From NCBI GenBank assembly GCA_934655875.1, contig CAKUHB010000019.1, positions 1 through 50,086 of the forward strand: a stretch of DNA of 50,086 nt. Reading direction: 5' to 3'. Below are positions 8,276 through 16,940 of the stretch, one piece after another; within the stretch, counting starts at the first letter, position 1, and every line of letters starts with the position of its first letter. The notes beneath the pieces are model-generated. The model made no database searches and had not been told where the DNA came from. It saw only the letters and a program-made list of their open reading frames with translations. The translations under genes and the position numbers were made by a program. The DNA comes from an uncultured Oscillospiraceae bacterium (GTDB lineage Bacteria > Bacillota > Clostridia > Oscillospirales > Oscillospiraceae).

Positions 8276-9649
8276 TTACAGTGCCTGCACGAGCGATTTA
8301 TACGTTTCGCCGCGCACCATGAAATTCTTGAACTGGTCGAACGCTGCGCAGGCCGGCGAGAGCGTGACGATATCGCCCGAAACCGTGTGCGCGTGTGCGA
8401 GCTGCACCGCTTCGGCAAGCGTTCCGGCGTGCAGGATCTCCGGCTGGCCCGGCTGATACTCCGGTGCGCCGCAGACGGCAGCTTCGATCTTCTCCGCCGT
8501 CGCGCCGCAGAGGATCAGCAGCCGCACATGCGCGCAGATCTCCGGCCCCAGCACGTCGAACGGGATCTTCTTATCATAGCCGCCCGCGATCAGCACGAGC
8601 TTCTGGTGGAACGAATGAAGACCCGCGATGGTGCGCGACGGGCTGGACGCAATGGAGTCGTTATAATATTTGACGCCGTCCTTTTCGCGGACAAACTCGA
8701 TGCGGTGCTCCACCCCGGCGAAGGTGCGCGCGACCTCGTCAATATCCTCGTCCGTGGCCAGTCCCTCGACGGCGCAGGCCGCGGCCATATAATTCTCGAT
8801 GTTGTGAACGCCGGGGATGCGGATATCGGCGGCAGCCATGATTTTCTTTCCATTGCGATAGATGACGCCGTCTTGCAGATACACACCGTTTTCCGGCCTC
8901 GATTGACGGGAGAAGAACTCGACGGTTCCCTTTGCGTCGGCGGCGAAGGTGCGCGTAATATCATTGTCGTAGTTCAGGACGACCTTCCCTGTCTCATTCT
9001 GGTGCTCAAAGACGTTTTTCTTGGCCTGCACATACTCGGCCATGTCCTTGTGGACGTCCAGATGGTTCGGCGCGACGTTCGTCACGACGGCGATATCGGC
9101 CGAGCGCTCCATCGTCATGAGCTGGAAGGAGCTCAGCTCCACGACGGCGATATCCGTCGGCTGCATGTCCGCCGCCTGCGGCAAAAGCGGCGCGCCGATG
9201 TTGCCGCCGATCCAGACGCGGTGGCCCGCATGCTCCAGAATTTTTGCGATGAGGGTGGTCGTGGTCGTCTTGCCGTCGGAGCCGGTCACAGCGATGATGC
9301 GGCAGGGGCAGACCTCAAAAAATGCTTCCATCTCGCTGGTGATCTCCGCGCCGGACGCGCGCAGCTGCCGCAGGGCGGGAATATCCGGGTGCATGCCGGG
9401 CGTGCGGAAGACGACGTCAGCCCGGACATCGTCAAGATAGCCCTCGCCGACGTGCAGGGCCGCACCGGCCTTTTCCAGCTGCAAAACCTCCTCGTCCAGC
9501 TTTTCCCGCGGCGTCTTGTCGCAGGCAAGCACGTGAATGCCGCGCGCAAGCAGCATGCGGATGAGCGGACGGTTACTGACGCCGATGCCAAGCACGGCGA
9601 CTCTTTTATCGGTAAGCGAATCAAAATACTGTTCGACAAGCGGATTCAT
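8276..9649 (-). CDS. murD: UDP-N-acetylmuramoyl-L-alanine--D-glutamate ligase
   Basis: 457 residues, normal MurD size. It adds D-glutamate to UDP-MurNAc-L-Ala in the cytosol during peptidoglycan precursor synthesis. Visible: the N-terminal Rossmann motif VAVLGIGVSN (17-26), the ATP loop VTGSDGKTTTTT (121-132), and the later motifs VTNVAPNHLDVH and GVEHRIEFV-x-YYNDSIASSP that mark Mur ligases. The start at 9649 has AGAGG upstream and lies just downstream of a strong promoter (9683-9711). Pairing with ispD-ispF links wall precursor and lipid-carrier isoprenoid supply. Confidence 0.96.
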   Translation of the reverse strand: MNPLVEQYFDSLTDKRVAVLGIGVSNRPLIRMLLARGIHVLACDKTPREKLDEEVLQLEKAGAALHVGEGYLDDVRADVVFRTPGMHPDIPALRQLRASGAEITSEMEAFFEVCPCRIIAVTGSDGKTTTTTLIAKILEHAGHRVWIGGNIGAPLLPQAADMQPTDIAVVELSSFQLMTMERSADIAVVTNVAPNHLDVHKDMAEYVQAKKNVFEHQNETGKVVLNYDNDITRTFAADAKGTVEFFSRQSRPENGVYLQDGVIYRNGKKIMAAADIRIPGVHNIENYMAAACAVEGLATDEDIDEVARTFAGVEHRIEFVREKDGVKYYNDSIASSPSRTIAGLHSFHQKLVLIAGGYDKKIPFDVLGPEICAHVRLLILCGATAEKIEAAVCGAPEYQPGQPEILHAGTLAEAVQLAHAHTVSGDIVTLSPACAAFDQFKNFMVRGETYKSLVQAL

Positions 9650-9682
9650 AAACAAGCCTCTTTTATTTTTTATCGTAAAAAT

Positions 9683-9711
9683 ATTATATTCAAATCCGAA
9701 ACAAATTGCAA
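9683..9711 (-). promoter_or_regulatory. Promoter of murD-ispD-ispF
   Basis: On the minus strand TTGCAA (9706-9711), 17-base spacer, perfect TATAAT (9683-9688), about 33 bases before the murD start. It is back-to-back with the rnpB promoter. Confidence 0.85.
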
Positions 9712-9716
9712 TCCAT

Positions 9717-9745
9717 TTGACTTTTTCACGCAAATAAAGTACAAT
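9717..9745 (+). promoter_or_regulatory. Promoter of rnpB
   Basis: TTGACT (9717-9722), 17-base spacer, TACAAT (9740-9745), placing transcription start near 9752, the expected 5' end of the RNA. Confidence 0.85.
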
Positions 9746-9751
9746 ATCTCA

Positions 9752-10107
9752 GCGACCGGGCCGGACAGTCGCGGGCGCAGCGCCGAAAGGCCGCGCATGA
9801 GGAAAGTCCGGGCTCCGCAGGGCAAGGATAACGGGTAACGCCCGCCCAGAGCGATCTGAGGAAAAGTGCAACAGAGATATACCGCTGGCTGCGGCGTTTG
9901 CTGCCGCCAGCAAGGGTGGAAAGGTGCGGTAAGAGCGCACCCGATGGCGTGCGAAAGCGTCCATCGCTGTAAACTCTATCCGGAGCAACACCGCAGAGGA
10001 AGCAAGGCTTGCCCGGCTGCTTCCGAGAAGGTGGCTGGAGCGTACCGGCAACGGTACGCCTAGATAGATGACTGTCTATAACAGAACCCGGCTTATAGGC
10101 CCGATCG
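9752..10107 (+). ncRNA. rnpB: RNase P RNA, bacterial class A
   Basis: The catalytic RNA that trims 5' leaders from tRNA precursors. Diagnostic blocks in order: GAGGAAAGTCCGGGCTCC (about 9800), the P10/P11 region GGTGGAAAGGTGCGGTAAGAGCGCACC (about 9914), GGCGTGCGAAAGCGTCC, and the 3' ACAGAACCCGGCTTATAGGCC (about 10081). The ends pair as P1: CGACCGGGCC near 9753 with GGCCCGATCG at 10098-10107. Length (~356) and the A-type P-loops fit most bacteria; the Bacillus-type (class B) architecture is not seen. The exact 5' and 3' ends are estimated from P1 and the promoter. Confidence 0.96.
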
Positions 10108-10108
10108 C

Positions 10109-10146
10109 AAAAAATACGCCTGACCTTACGTCGGGCGTATTTTTTG
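10109..10146 (+). terminator. Rho-independent terminator of rnpB
   Basis: AAAAAATACGCC / GGGCGTATTTTTT hairpin starting two bases after the P1 helix. Confidence 0.9.
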
Positions 10147-10209
10147 TGGATTCTGGATAATGAAGAGAGCTGGAATAAGGCTGATACTCTCCCACAAATT
10201 TGCGACTGC

Positions 10210-10252
10210 TGACCTACTTTTTCTTTTGCTTCTCCAAAAGAAAAAGTAGCAA
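10210..10252. repeat. A/T-rich palindrome, probable interspersed repeat
   Basis: CTACTTTTTCTTTT and AAAAGAAAAAGTAG flank a short loop. No gene is visible in 10147-10885; this palindrome, a CCCCTCAG inverted pair near 10270-10295 and the repeat blocks below account for most of the gap. Confidence 0.5.
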
Positions 10253-10374
10253 AAAGAAAACGAGCCTGAGGGGATTTCGATTTCCCCTCAGACTCCCTTG
10301 AACCGACCAAGAAAACCCCTTCGGTTTTCTTGGATCTTTCCCGCGCAGACTGACAGACATGCGCATCTCAAAAG

Positions 10375-10568
10375 CCTTTCCCTGGGGGCCGATTCCCCCT
10401 GTCAGGGGGAAATGTCCCGAAGGGACAAAAGGGGTAGGGACAGGTGGCCCGAAGGGCCGGATGAAGGTCGGGGAGCACCATCGATACTGCTATGCAGATA
10501 TTCAGTGCCTGCATTCCCTCATCAGTCACGGTTTACGCCGTGCCAGCTTCCCCCAGGGGAAGCCTTTT
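10375..10568. repeat. Interspersed repeat module, related to 49881-50014
   Basis: Shares with the window's right end the run GCACCATCGATAC-x-GCTATGCAG, ATATTCAGTGCCT, CCCTCATCAGTCACGG and GCCGTGCCAGCTTCCCCC. Same orientation in both places. It abuts the block 10569-10836, so the two form a composite repeat here. Confidence 0.75.
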
Positions 10569-10836
10569 GGGGCCTATGCGAATACGTACTATCCAGCAAA
10601 TTTTGATGACACTTTCTATTATCCGCACCTGTTCAAAGGCACCTGCAAACAAATTTGATACCCACGCCAACGTGCGGCGCGTACCATAGCGCACGTATTG
10701 TGACCGAATGCGAATGAGGAAAGCTTCAAATCAGGTTGCTGCCTAAATCGCACTGCGGCACAGGCCCCGTGTCCCCACGCACTCTTTTCTCCCCTATCTT
10801 TTCTCTTGCGAGAGAAAAGATAGGGCCGTCGGAGAC
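10569..10836. repeat. ~268-bp interspersed repeat, inverted partner of 6703-6967
   Basis: Reverse complement matches 6703-6967 throughout by eye. The two copies flank ispF-ispD-murD-rnpB in inverted orientation. Confidence 0.8.
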
Positions 10837-10845
10837 GCGCCGTGA

Positions 10846-10882
10846 TAAAAACTGCGCCTGACTGGCTGTCAGGCGCATTTTT
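10846..10882 (-). terminator. Rho-independent terminator of the Clp ATPase gene
   Basis: TGCGCCTGAC / GTCAGGCGCA stem with TTTT on the minus-strand exit side, starting a few bases after the stop codon at 10886. Confidence 0.85.
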
Positions 10883-10885
10883 ATA

Positions 10886-13216
10886 TTACATAGTTTCCAG
10901 CTTGATCTTCCCGTCCTCGCAGGATGCCTTGATGGAGCGGAATGGGTCGACGTAGCTTTTGATGATACGTTCGGCGATGGGGTCTTCGAGGTCGGTCTGG
11001 ATGGCGCGGCGGAGATTGCGCGCGCCGTAGGCGACGGAGTAGGACTTTTTGACAAGATAGTCCTTGACGCTCTCGTCCCAGGTGAACGCGATGCCGCGGC
11101 CCTCCAGCGCCTGCCGCAGCTCGCCCAGCATGATATCCGCGATGCCGCGGAAGTTCTCTTCGCTGAGCTTATTGAAGCAGACGATCTCGTCGACGCGATT
11201 GATGAACTCCGGCCGCAGGAACTCGCCGAGGGCCTTCATGGCCTTCTCCTTCGACTGCTCGGTCAGGCTGCGGCTGAAGCCGACGCTGCCGCCCTTTTCG
11301 TTGGAGCCGGCGTTGGAGGTCATAATGATGATCGTGTTTTCGAAGTTCACGACGCGGCCCTGTGCGTCGGTGATGCGGCCGTCGTCGAGAATTTGCAGGA
11401 GGATGTTCAGAACGTCCGGGTGCGCCTTTTCCAGCTCGTCAAAGAGGATGACGGCATACGGCCGGCGGCGGATCTTTTCGGTCAGCTGGCCGGCTTCGTC
11501 ATAGCCGACATAGCCGGGAGGTGAGCCGATGAGCTTGGAGACGCTGTGCTTCTCCATATACTCGGACATATCGAGCCGGATGAGCGATTCGACCGACTCG
11601 AACATTTCGCTGGCCAGACGCTTGACGAGCTCGGTCTTGCCGACGCCGGTCGAGCCGACGAAGATGAACGAGACCGGGTGCTTTTTCGTCTGGATGCCGA
11701 CGCGCGAGCGGCGGATGGCCGAGACGACGGAGGCAATGGCTTCGTCCTGCCCGACAATGTGCTTTTTGAGCGCGGCGTCGAGGTTCAGCAGCTGTTCGTA
11801 TTCCTGCGCGCGGATCTTGCTGGCGGGGATCTTCGTCCACAGCTCAATGATGCGGGCAAGGTTGTCGATGGTAAGGACGGGCTTCGGCAGCTTTTCCAGC
11901 TCCGCGATCTCGGAATCGAGCTGTAGGTTGCGGCTGCGCAGCTCCGCCATGCGGGCGTAGTCCTCCTGCGTCTTTTCCGTGTTCTCGGTGAGCAGGTTCA
12001 GCTCGACGTCATAGTCGGCGTGTTCTTTTCTGAGCGCTTCGAGCTCGCCGAGGTTCTTATTTTTGAGGTTCACATCCGAGCAGGCTTCGTCGATGAGGTC
12101 GATGGCCTTATCGGGCAGGAAACGGTCGGTGATATAGCGTTCGGAGAGCAGGACGGCCTGCCGGGCGATCTCCGGCGTGATGACGACGCCGTGGAAGGCT
12201 TCGTAGTAGTGGCTGATGCCGCGGATGATGGCGATGGACTGCTCGATGGTCGGCTCGGCCACGGTGACGGGCTGGAAGCGGCGTTCGAGCGCGGCGTCCT
12301 TTTCGATGTGCTTGCGGTACTCGTTGAAGGTCGTCGCACCGATGACCTGAATCTCGCCGCGCGAGAGGGCGGGCTTGAGGATATTGGCCGCGTTCATGGA
12401 GCCCTCGGCGTCGCCTGCACCGACAAGGTTATGCACCTCATCGATGACGAGGATGATATTGCCGAGCTTTTTGACCTCCTCGATAAGGCCCTTCATGCGG
12501 CTTTCAAACTGGCCGCGGAACTGCGTCCCGGCGACGAGCGCCGTGAGATCCATGAGATAGACCTCTTTGTTTTGCAGCTTATAGGGGACGTCCTTCGCGG
12601 CGATCTTCTGCGCAAGGCCCTCGGCGATGGCCGTCTTGCCGACGCCCGGCTCGCCGATGAGACAGGGATTGTTCTTCTGCCGGCGGTTGAGGATCTGAAT
12701 GACCCGCTCCAGCTCTTCCTCGCGGCCGATGATGCCGTCGAGCTTACCGTCGCGCGCTCTCTGGGTCAGGTTCTGGCAGTAGGTATCGAGGAATTTATGC
12801 TTTTTGTTCTTCGCGCCGTTCGGCTTGTCGCCGGCGCGCTGGCGGCTCTCGGTCTTTTCCGGCTCAGGGACGGCGGGCGTATTCTCCTGCCCCTGACCGC
12901 CGGCGCCGAAGAGCTTGTTGAGGAACGGGAACGTCGCCGTCTGGCTGTCGTTTTCCTCGTCGTCGCTGTCTTCATTCTGGTTCTGGCCGAGCAGGCCCTC
13001 CAGGCCGCTCATGGCTTCGGTCATTTCGCCGTTGAGGTTTTCCAGATCCTCCTCGGACAGGCCCATCCGCTCGATCATATCGTCGACCGGCTTGATGCCC
13101 ATTTCCTTGGCGCACTTGAGACACAGCCCCTCATTGACGGTCTTGCCGCCGTCGATCTTCGTTATAAAAATGACTGCAAGATTCTTTTTGCATCTTGAGC
13201 ACAAGGTCGGTTTCAT
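10886..13216 (-). CDS. clpE: ATP-dependent Clp protease ATP-binding subunit, ClpE-like (N-terminal zinc finger)
   Basis: 776 residues. A hexameric AAA+ unfoldase that feeds proteins to ClpP. An N-terminal four-cysteine zinc finger (C6, C9, C32, C35) replaces the usual Clp-N repeats, the hallmark of ClpE. An acidic linker follows (about 80-135), then AAA-1 (Walker A GEPGVGKT 188-195, Walker B VIDEVH about 257-262) and AAA-2 (GSTGVGKT 521-528). A VGF tripeptide in AAA-2 matches the ClpP-docking loop. AAGGAG lies eight bases before the ATG. ClpE symbol is by architecture; ClpC-like naming is possible. No CtsR box was recognised upstream. Confidence 0.9.
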   Translation of the reverse strand: MKPTLCSRCKKNLAVIFITKIDGGKTVNEGLCLKCAKEMGIKPVDDMIERMGLSEEDLENLNGEMTEAMSGLEGLLGQNQNEDSDDEENDSQTATFPFLNKLFGAGGQGQENTPAVPEPEKTESRQRAGDKPNGAKNKKHKFLDTYCQNLTQRARDGKLDGIIGREEELERVIQILNRRQKNNPCLIGEPGVGKTAIAEGLAQKIAAKDVPYKLQNKEVYLMDLTALVAGTQFRGQFESRMKGLIEEVKKLGNIILVIDEVHNLVGAGDAEGSMNAANILKPALSRGEIQVIGATTFNEYRKHIEKDAALERRFQPVTVAEPTIEQSIAIIRGISHYYEAFHGVVITPEIARQAVLLSERYITDRFLPDKAIDLIDEACSDVNLKNKNLGELEALRKEHADYDVELNLLTENTEKTQEDYARMAELRSRNLQLDSEIAELEKLPKPVLTIDNLARIIELWTKIPASKIRAQEYEQLLNLDAALKKHIVGQDEAIASVVSAIRRSRVGIQTKKHPVSFIFVGSTGVGKTELVKRLASEMFESVESLIRLDMSEYMEKHSVSKLIGSPPGYVGYDEAGQLTEKIRRRPYAVILFDELEKAHPDVLNILLQILDDGRITDAQGRVVNFENTIIIMTSNAGSNEKGGSVGFSRSLTEQSKEKAMKALGEFLRPEFINRVDEIVCFNKLSEENFRGIADIMLGELRQALEGRGIAFTWDESVKDYLVKKSYSVAYGARNLRRAIQTDLEDPIAERIIKSYVDPFRSIKASCEDGKIKLETM

Positions 13217-13249
13217 AGAGGTTTCTCCTTAATCACTTTGCTTCTAACG

Positions 13250-13255
13250 AGTATA
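13250..13255 (-). promoter_or_regulatory. Possible extended -10 of the Clp ATPase promoter
   Basis: TATACT preceded by TGTGC on the minus strand, 34 bases before the start codon. I see no good -35 at the right distance. Confidence 0.35.
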
Positions 13256-13316
13256 GCACAGGCAGGCCGTCGTATCGTTGCAGAATTGTAAACGATTTTC
13301 GGAAAAAATATGACAG

Positions 13317-14480
13317 CTATGGCACATACAGTGTCCCGTGACCGTTGGCGAGCAGGATCGCCGTCCCGTCGGCGCGCATGACGACGCTGGTCGCGCCGGT
13401 GGTATTGTCGGAGACGTCATATTCCTTCAGCGTCTGGTCGTAGATGCTGAGCGTGCTGCTGGTAAGGATGGCGAGATATTTGCCAGCGGCGGACAGGTCG
13501 AGGATCTGCTCGTTGGCGGACAGACGGCCAAGCTCGCTCCCGTCCAGTCCGACGGTCGTGACCGTGTAGCGGTTGCCCGCCTTATAGAGGTTCACGGCCA
13601 GCGTCAGAAAGCCGGAGCCATCGGCGGTAAAGTCCTTGAGATAGGACGACTGGAAGCTGTAGCTCCCCTGCTTCTGGCCCTCAAGGTCATAGAAATAGAG
13701 ATCATTTTCGCACAGGACGGCCAGAAGGCTGTCGGAGACGAAATGCAGATCGTAGATGAGATCGTTTCCAATGGGGATCGTCCGGTAGATCTCCTCGGAA
13801 TCCGTCCGGAAGAGCACGACAGAGGATTCAAACATGCCGTCCTGCTGACCGAGCGCGGCTGCCGCGGCATAGTTCGCGCCGCCGGAGACCGTGCAGCGCA
13901 GGAAGAACTGGCTCGACGAGAGCCAGCGGTAGATCAGCTCCTGACTGCTGTTATAGACGTACAGCACCGCCCGGTAGCCGGATTCACTGGAGAGATAGCA
14001 CAGACTGTCGTCCGCGGCGAGATCCGCGTCCAGGATCGGCCGCTGGGACGTGATCTGCAAGACCTGTCCCTTCTTCTGGCTGGCCGCGAGCAGCGTATTG
14101 CCGCCGGTATCGTAGGCCAGCGCAAGCTCGCTGCCGGTCTTGAGGACGGGCACAGACATGGTTGCCTGTAGGGCGGCAGTCTCCACGCCGTCCTGATCGT
14201 AAAGGCTCAGGCCGGTCGCCGACGCGACGGCAAGGCCGCCGGACAGGCCGGCATACTGGTTGGAGTTGCTTTCGTCATAGGTAAAACGGCCGGTCTTGCT
14301 GTCGTCCGAGACGTTCAGATAGCGCACATAGCGCTGTAACGCGTCGAGGTTCAGTTCGTCCCGGAACACGTAAGCCGCAGCGCCGCCCGCAATGAGCACG
14401 GCGAGCAGCGCGAAAATGAGGATCTTTTTGACAAGCCCCTTCTTCTGCGGCGTATGCAGCTGCGATACATTATCCGACAT
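13317..14480 (-). CDS. DUF5711 family protein, membrane-anchored beta-propeller-like
   Basis: About 387 residues from the chosen ATG at 14480, which overlaps the end of truA by 11 bases and has GGAAGG upstream; an ATG eight codons earlier is also possible. One membrane helix (about residues 20-38, KILIFALLAVLIAGGAAAYVF) is followed by a long extracytoplasmic region of repeating beta-type segments (e.g. GLAVASATGLSLYDQDG, SLLAVLCENDLYFYDLEG, YLAILTSSTLSIYDQ), like a WD/PQQ-type propeller. This matches my memory of the Clostridia family DUF5711. Function is unknown; it lies downstream of PBP1A, ECF transporter and truA genes. Confidence 0.8.
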   Translation of the reverse strand: MSDNVSQLHTPQKKGLVKKILIFALLAVLIAGGAAAYVFRDELNLDALQRYVRYLNVSDDSKTGRFTYDESNSNQYAGLSGGLAVASATGLSLYDQDGVETAALQATMSVPVLKTGSELALAYDTGGNTLLAASQKKGQVLQITSQRPILDADLAADDSLCYLSSESGYRAVLYVYNSSQELIYRWLSSSQFFLRCTVSGGANYAAAAALGQQDGMFESSVVLFRTDSEEIYRTIPIGNDLIYDLHFVSDSLLAVLCENDLYFYDLEGQKQGSYSFQSSYLKDFTADGSGFLTLAVNLYKAGNRYTVTTVGLDGSELGRLSANEQILDLSAAGKYLAILTSSTLSIYDQTLKEYDVSDNTTGATSVVMRADGTAILLANGHGTLYVP

Positions 14481-15234
14481 GGAAAACCGCCTTCCCGTCA
14501 TCATACCAGAGTTTCGTCATATACAGGCCGCCCGGCGGCACTGTCGGCCCGGCGGCTGTGCGGTTGCCATCCAGCAGGATCTGCGAGACGGCTTCCGGCG
14601 GGAATTTGCCCTCGGCAGCGTAGACGCACGTACCGGCCATAGCGCGGGCCATGTTGTAGAGGAAGCCGTTGGCGCATACGCGCAGGGAGATGAGATCGCC
14701 GTCGCGCTCGACCTTGTAATAATAGACCGTGCGCACCGTGGACTTGACCTCCGTACCGACGGAGCGGACGGCTGCAAAGTCGTGCGTGCCGACAAAGCAG
14801 TCGGCGGCGCGCTGGAGCACGGACTCGTCGAGGTGCTTGGGATAGAACCACGCGCGGTTGACATAAAACGGGTCGCGGATGGCGGAGTTATAGATGAGAT
14901 AGGTATATTCCTTTTTGACGCAGGAGCCGATGGCATTGAAGCCGTCATGCACCTCCATCGCGCCGGTCACGACGATATCCTCCGGCAGGTGCGTATTGAG
15001 CGCATACGGGATCCGGTCGCACGGGATGCGTGCAGACGTGCGGAAATTGGCGACGTACACCCTCGCATGGACACCCGCGTCCGTGCGGCCGCAGCCGGTC
15101 ATGTGGACGGGATGGCCCACGACGGCGGCGGCGGCATTTTCCAGCGTCTCGCCGACGGTCGTGACCGTCTTCTGCACCTGCCAGCCGTGATAGGCCGTGC
15201 CGAGATATTTGAGCGTCAGAGCAATGTTTCGCAT
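14470..15234 (-). CDS. truA: tRNA pseudouridine(38-40) synthase TruA
   Basis: 254 residues, standard for TruA, which isomerises uridines 38-40 in the anticodon arm. The catalytic aspartate D52 is in GCGRTDAGVHA (48-58). NIALTLKYLGTAYHGWQ at the N-terminus and FLYNMARAMAGTCVYAAEG near the C-terminus are family motifs. The start chosen (15234) has AGGGAAG upstream; the frame is open further but with non-homologous sequence. It follows ecfT by 14 bases, an arrangement common in Firmicutes. Confidence 0.96.
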   Translation of the reverse strand: MRNIALTLKYLGTAYHGWQVQKTVTTVGETLENAAAAVVGHPVHMTGCGRTDAGVHARVYVANFRTSARIPCDRIPYALNTHLPEDIVVTGAMEVHDGFNAIGSCVKKEYTYLIYNSAIRDPFYVNRAWFYPKHLDESVLQRAADCFVGTHDFAAVRSVGTEVKSTVRTVYYYKVERDGDLISLRVCANGFLYNMARAMAGTCVYAAEGKFPPEAVSQILLDGNRTAAGPTVPPGGLYMTKLWYDDGKAVFHVG

Positions 15235-15248
15235 AGCAGACTTCCCTT

Positions 15249-16052
15249 TTACAGTCCAAACCGGCGCAGCACGATCATCACGGCGAGCAGTCCCGCGCCC
15301 GCGAGATACGCGATGCGGTCGCGCGTCTGATAGTGCAGCTCGGAGAGCTTCGTCCGGCCCTCGCCGCCATGGTAGCAGCGGCACTCCATCGCCGTCGCCA
15401 GCTCGTCGGCGCGGCGGAAGGCGCTGATGAACAGCGGCACCAGAATGGGCACGAGCGCCTTGGCGCGCTGGAAGAGGTTCCCGGATTCAAAATCCGCACC
15501 TCTGGCCTTCTGCGCGGACATGATCTTGTCCGTTTCCTCGATGAGCGTCGGGATAAAGCGCAGCGCAATGGCCATCATCATGGACAGTTCATGCACCGGC
15601 GCGTGCAGCTTCTTAAGGGGTGAGAGCAGGCTCTCCAGCCCGTCGGTCAGCGCGATCGGCGAGGTCGTATAGGTTAACATAAATGTTCCTGCGACCAGCA
15701 GCGAGATCCGCAGCACCATGAAAACGGCGTTTTCCAGACCGGACTTTGTGATCTTGAAGATCCAGAACTGCGCGATCGGCTCGCCCTGCCCATAGAACAG
15801 GTTGAGAACCGCCGTCAGAATGATGATGAACAGCAGCGGCTTGAGGTTTTTGAGAACGACCTTGAGCTTGATGCGGCTCATGGCGATGACCAGCGCGAGA
15901 AACGCGGCCACGACCACATAGGAGACGAACCATTTGGCCAGAAACAGCGCGACGATATACACGATCACAAGCACCAGCTTCGTGCGCGGGTCAAGCCTGT
16001 GGATGGGCGTCTGTCCCGGGAAATACTGGCCGAGCGTCACGTCCTTCAGCAT
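15249..16052 (-). CDS. ecfT: Energy-coupling factor transporter transmembrane protein EcfT
   Basis: 267 residues. EcfT is the membrane scaffold joining the two ATPases to exchangeable vitamin- or metal-binding S components. Several hydrophobic helices lie at about 27-90 and 108-130. The two ARG-type coupling helices are visible as SAQKARGADFESG (about 185-197) and ATAMECRCYHGG (about 228-239). The gene overlaps ecfA2 by seven bases. No S component is encoded nearby, which fits a shared (group II) ECF module. Confidence 0.94.
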   Translation of the reverse strand: MLKDVTLGQYFPGQTPIHRLDPRTKLVLVIVYIVALFLAKWFVSYVVVAAFLALVIAMSRIKLKVVLKNLKPLLFIIILTAVLNLFYGQGEPIAQFWIFKITKSGLENAVFMVLRISLLVAGTFMLTYTTSPIALTDGLESLLSPLKKLHAPVHELSMMMAIALRFIPTLIEETDKIMSAQKARGADFESGNLFQRAKALVPILVPLFISAFRRADELATAMECRCYHGGEGRTKLSELHYQTRDRIAYLAGAGLLAVMIVLRRFGL

Positions 16053-16915
16053 GCGTCCCGGCCCCCTTTCAGAAGCGGCTCGAGAAGCTCGGCCGCCTGC
16101 TCCACCGTATAGGCGGAAGCGTCGATGTTGATGCCCAGCTCGCGCAGGCGCAGCAGCACCTGCGTCATACAGGGCACGTTCAGGCCCATGGACACCAGCT
16201 CCGCCGCGTGGGAAAAGACCTCGGACGGCGCGCCGTTCATGACGGCGCTGCCCTTGTCCATGACGATCAGCCGGTCGACATTGGAAGCGATCTCCTCCAT
16301 GGAATGGCTGACCATGACGACGGCGGCGTGCTGCGCGGCCTGATAGTCGCGGATGTTGCCGAGGATGCTCTCGCGGCCGGCGGGATCGAGTCCGGCGGTC
16401 GGCTCGTCCAGAATGAGCACGTCCGGCTCCATGGCGATGACGCCCGCGATGGCCACGCGGCGCTTCTGGCCGCCGGACAGCTCAAACGGGGACTTTTGCA
16501 GGGTCTCCTCGCGGATGCCGACGAAGCCGGCGGCACGGCGGACGCGTGCGTCGATCTCGTCCTTGGAAAGCCCCATGTTTTTGGGGCCGAAGGCGATATC
16601 GGCGTAGACCGTCTCCTCAAACAGCTGATACTCCGGGTACTGGAACACCAGACCGACGTGGAAGCGGATCTGGCGGGTGAACTTCACATCCTCCCAGATA
16701 TCGCGGCCGTCAAACAGCACGCGGCCGGAGGTCGGCTTCAGAAGGCCGTTCATATGCTGCACAAGTGTCGACTTGCCGGAGCCGGTATGGCCGATGAGAC
16801 CGACAAACTCGCCCCGGCCGATCGTCAGGCTGACGTCCGAGAGCGCCGCATGCTCAAACGGCGTATCGGGGCTGTAGATATGCGATAAATTCTGTATCTC
16901 TAAAATTGGCGTCAA
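16046..16915 (-). CDS. ecfA2: Energy-coupling factor transporter ATPase EcfA2
   Basis: 289 residues. One of the two ATPases of the group II ECF transporter. Walker A GHTGSGKST (42-50), Q-loop VFQYPEYQLFEETV, signature ELSGGQKRR, Walker B VLILDEPTAGLD and H-loop VSHSMEE are present. The extra C-terminal region beyond residue ~240 is typical of EcfA proteins. The GPKNMGL segment after the Q-loop distinguishes EcfA2 from EcfA1 (APENLGV here). It lies 25 bases after ecfA1 and overlaps ecfT. Confidence 0.93.
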   Translation of the reverse strand: MTPILEIQNLSHIYSPDTPFEHAALSDVSLTIGRGEFVGLIGHTGSGKSTLVQHMNGLLKPTSGRVLFDGRDIWEDVKFTRQIRFHVGLVFQYPEYQLFEETVYADIAFGPKNMGLSKDEIDARVRRAAGFVGIREETLQKSPFELSGGQKRRVAIAGVIAMEPDVLILDEPTAGLDPAGRESILGNIRDYQAAQHAAVVMVSHSMEEIASNVDRLIVMDKGSAVMNGAPSEVFSHAAELVSMGLNVPCMTQVLLRLRELGINIDASAYTVEQAAELLEPLLKGGRDAC

Positions 16916-16940
16916 GATCCTATCCTCCGGATGAACTGGT

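Noticed and set aside
7904..9838. A 644-codon open frame on the plus strand opposite ispD and murD
   Set aside because: It has no ribosome site, its sequence is low-complexity and rich in Arg/His/Asp, and it mirrors two genes with clear family motifs on the other strand. It is a high-GC antisense shadow.
9866..10063. Small open frames on both strands within 9749-10310
   Set aside because: They overlap the RNase P RNA, whose conserved blocks account for the sequence.
12020..13198. A 392-codon plus-strand open frame opposite the ClpE-like gene
   Set aside because: Shadow of the Clp coding frame; no family features and no start signal.
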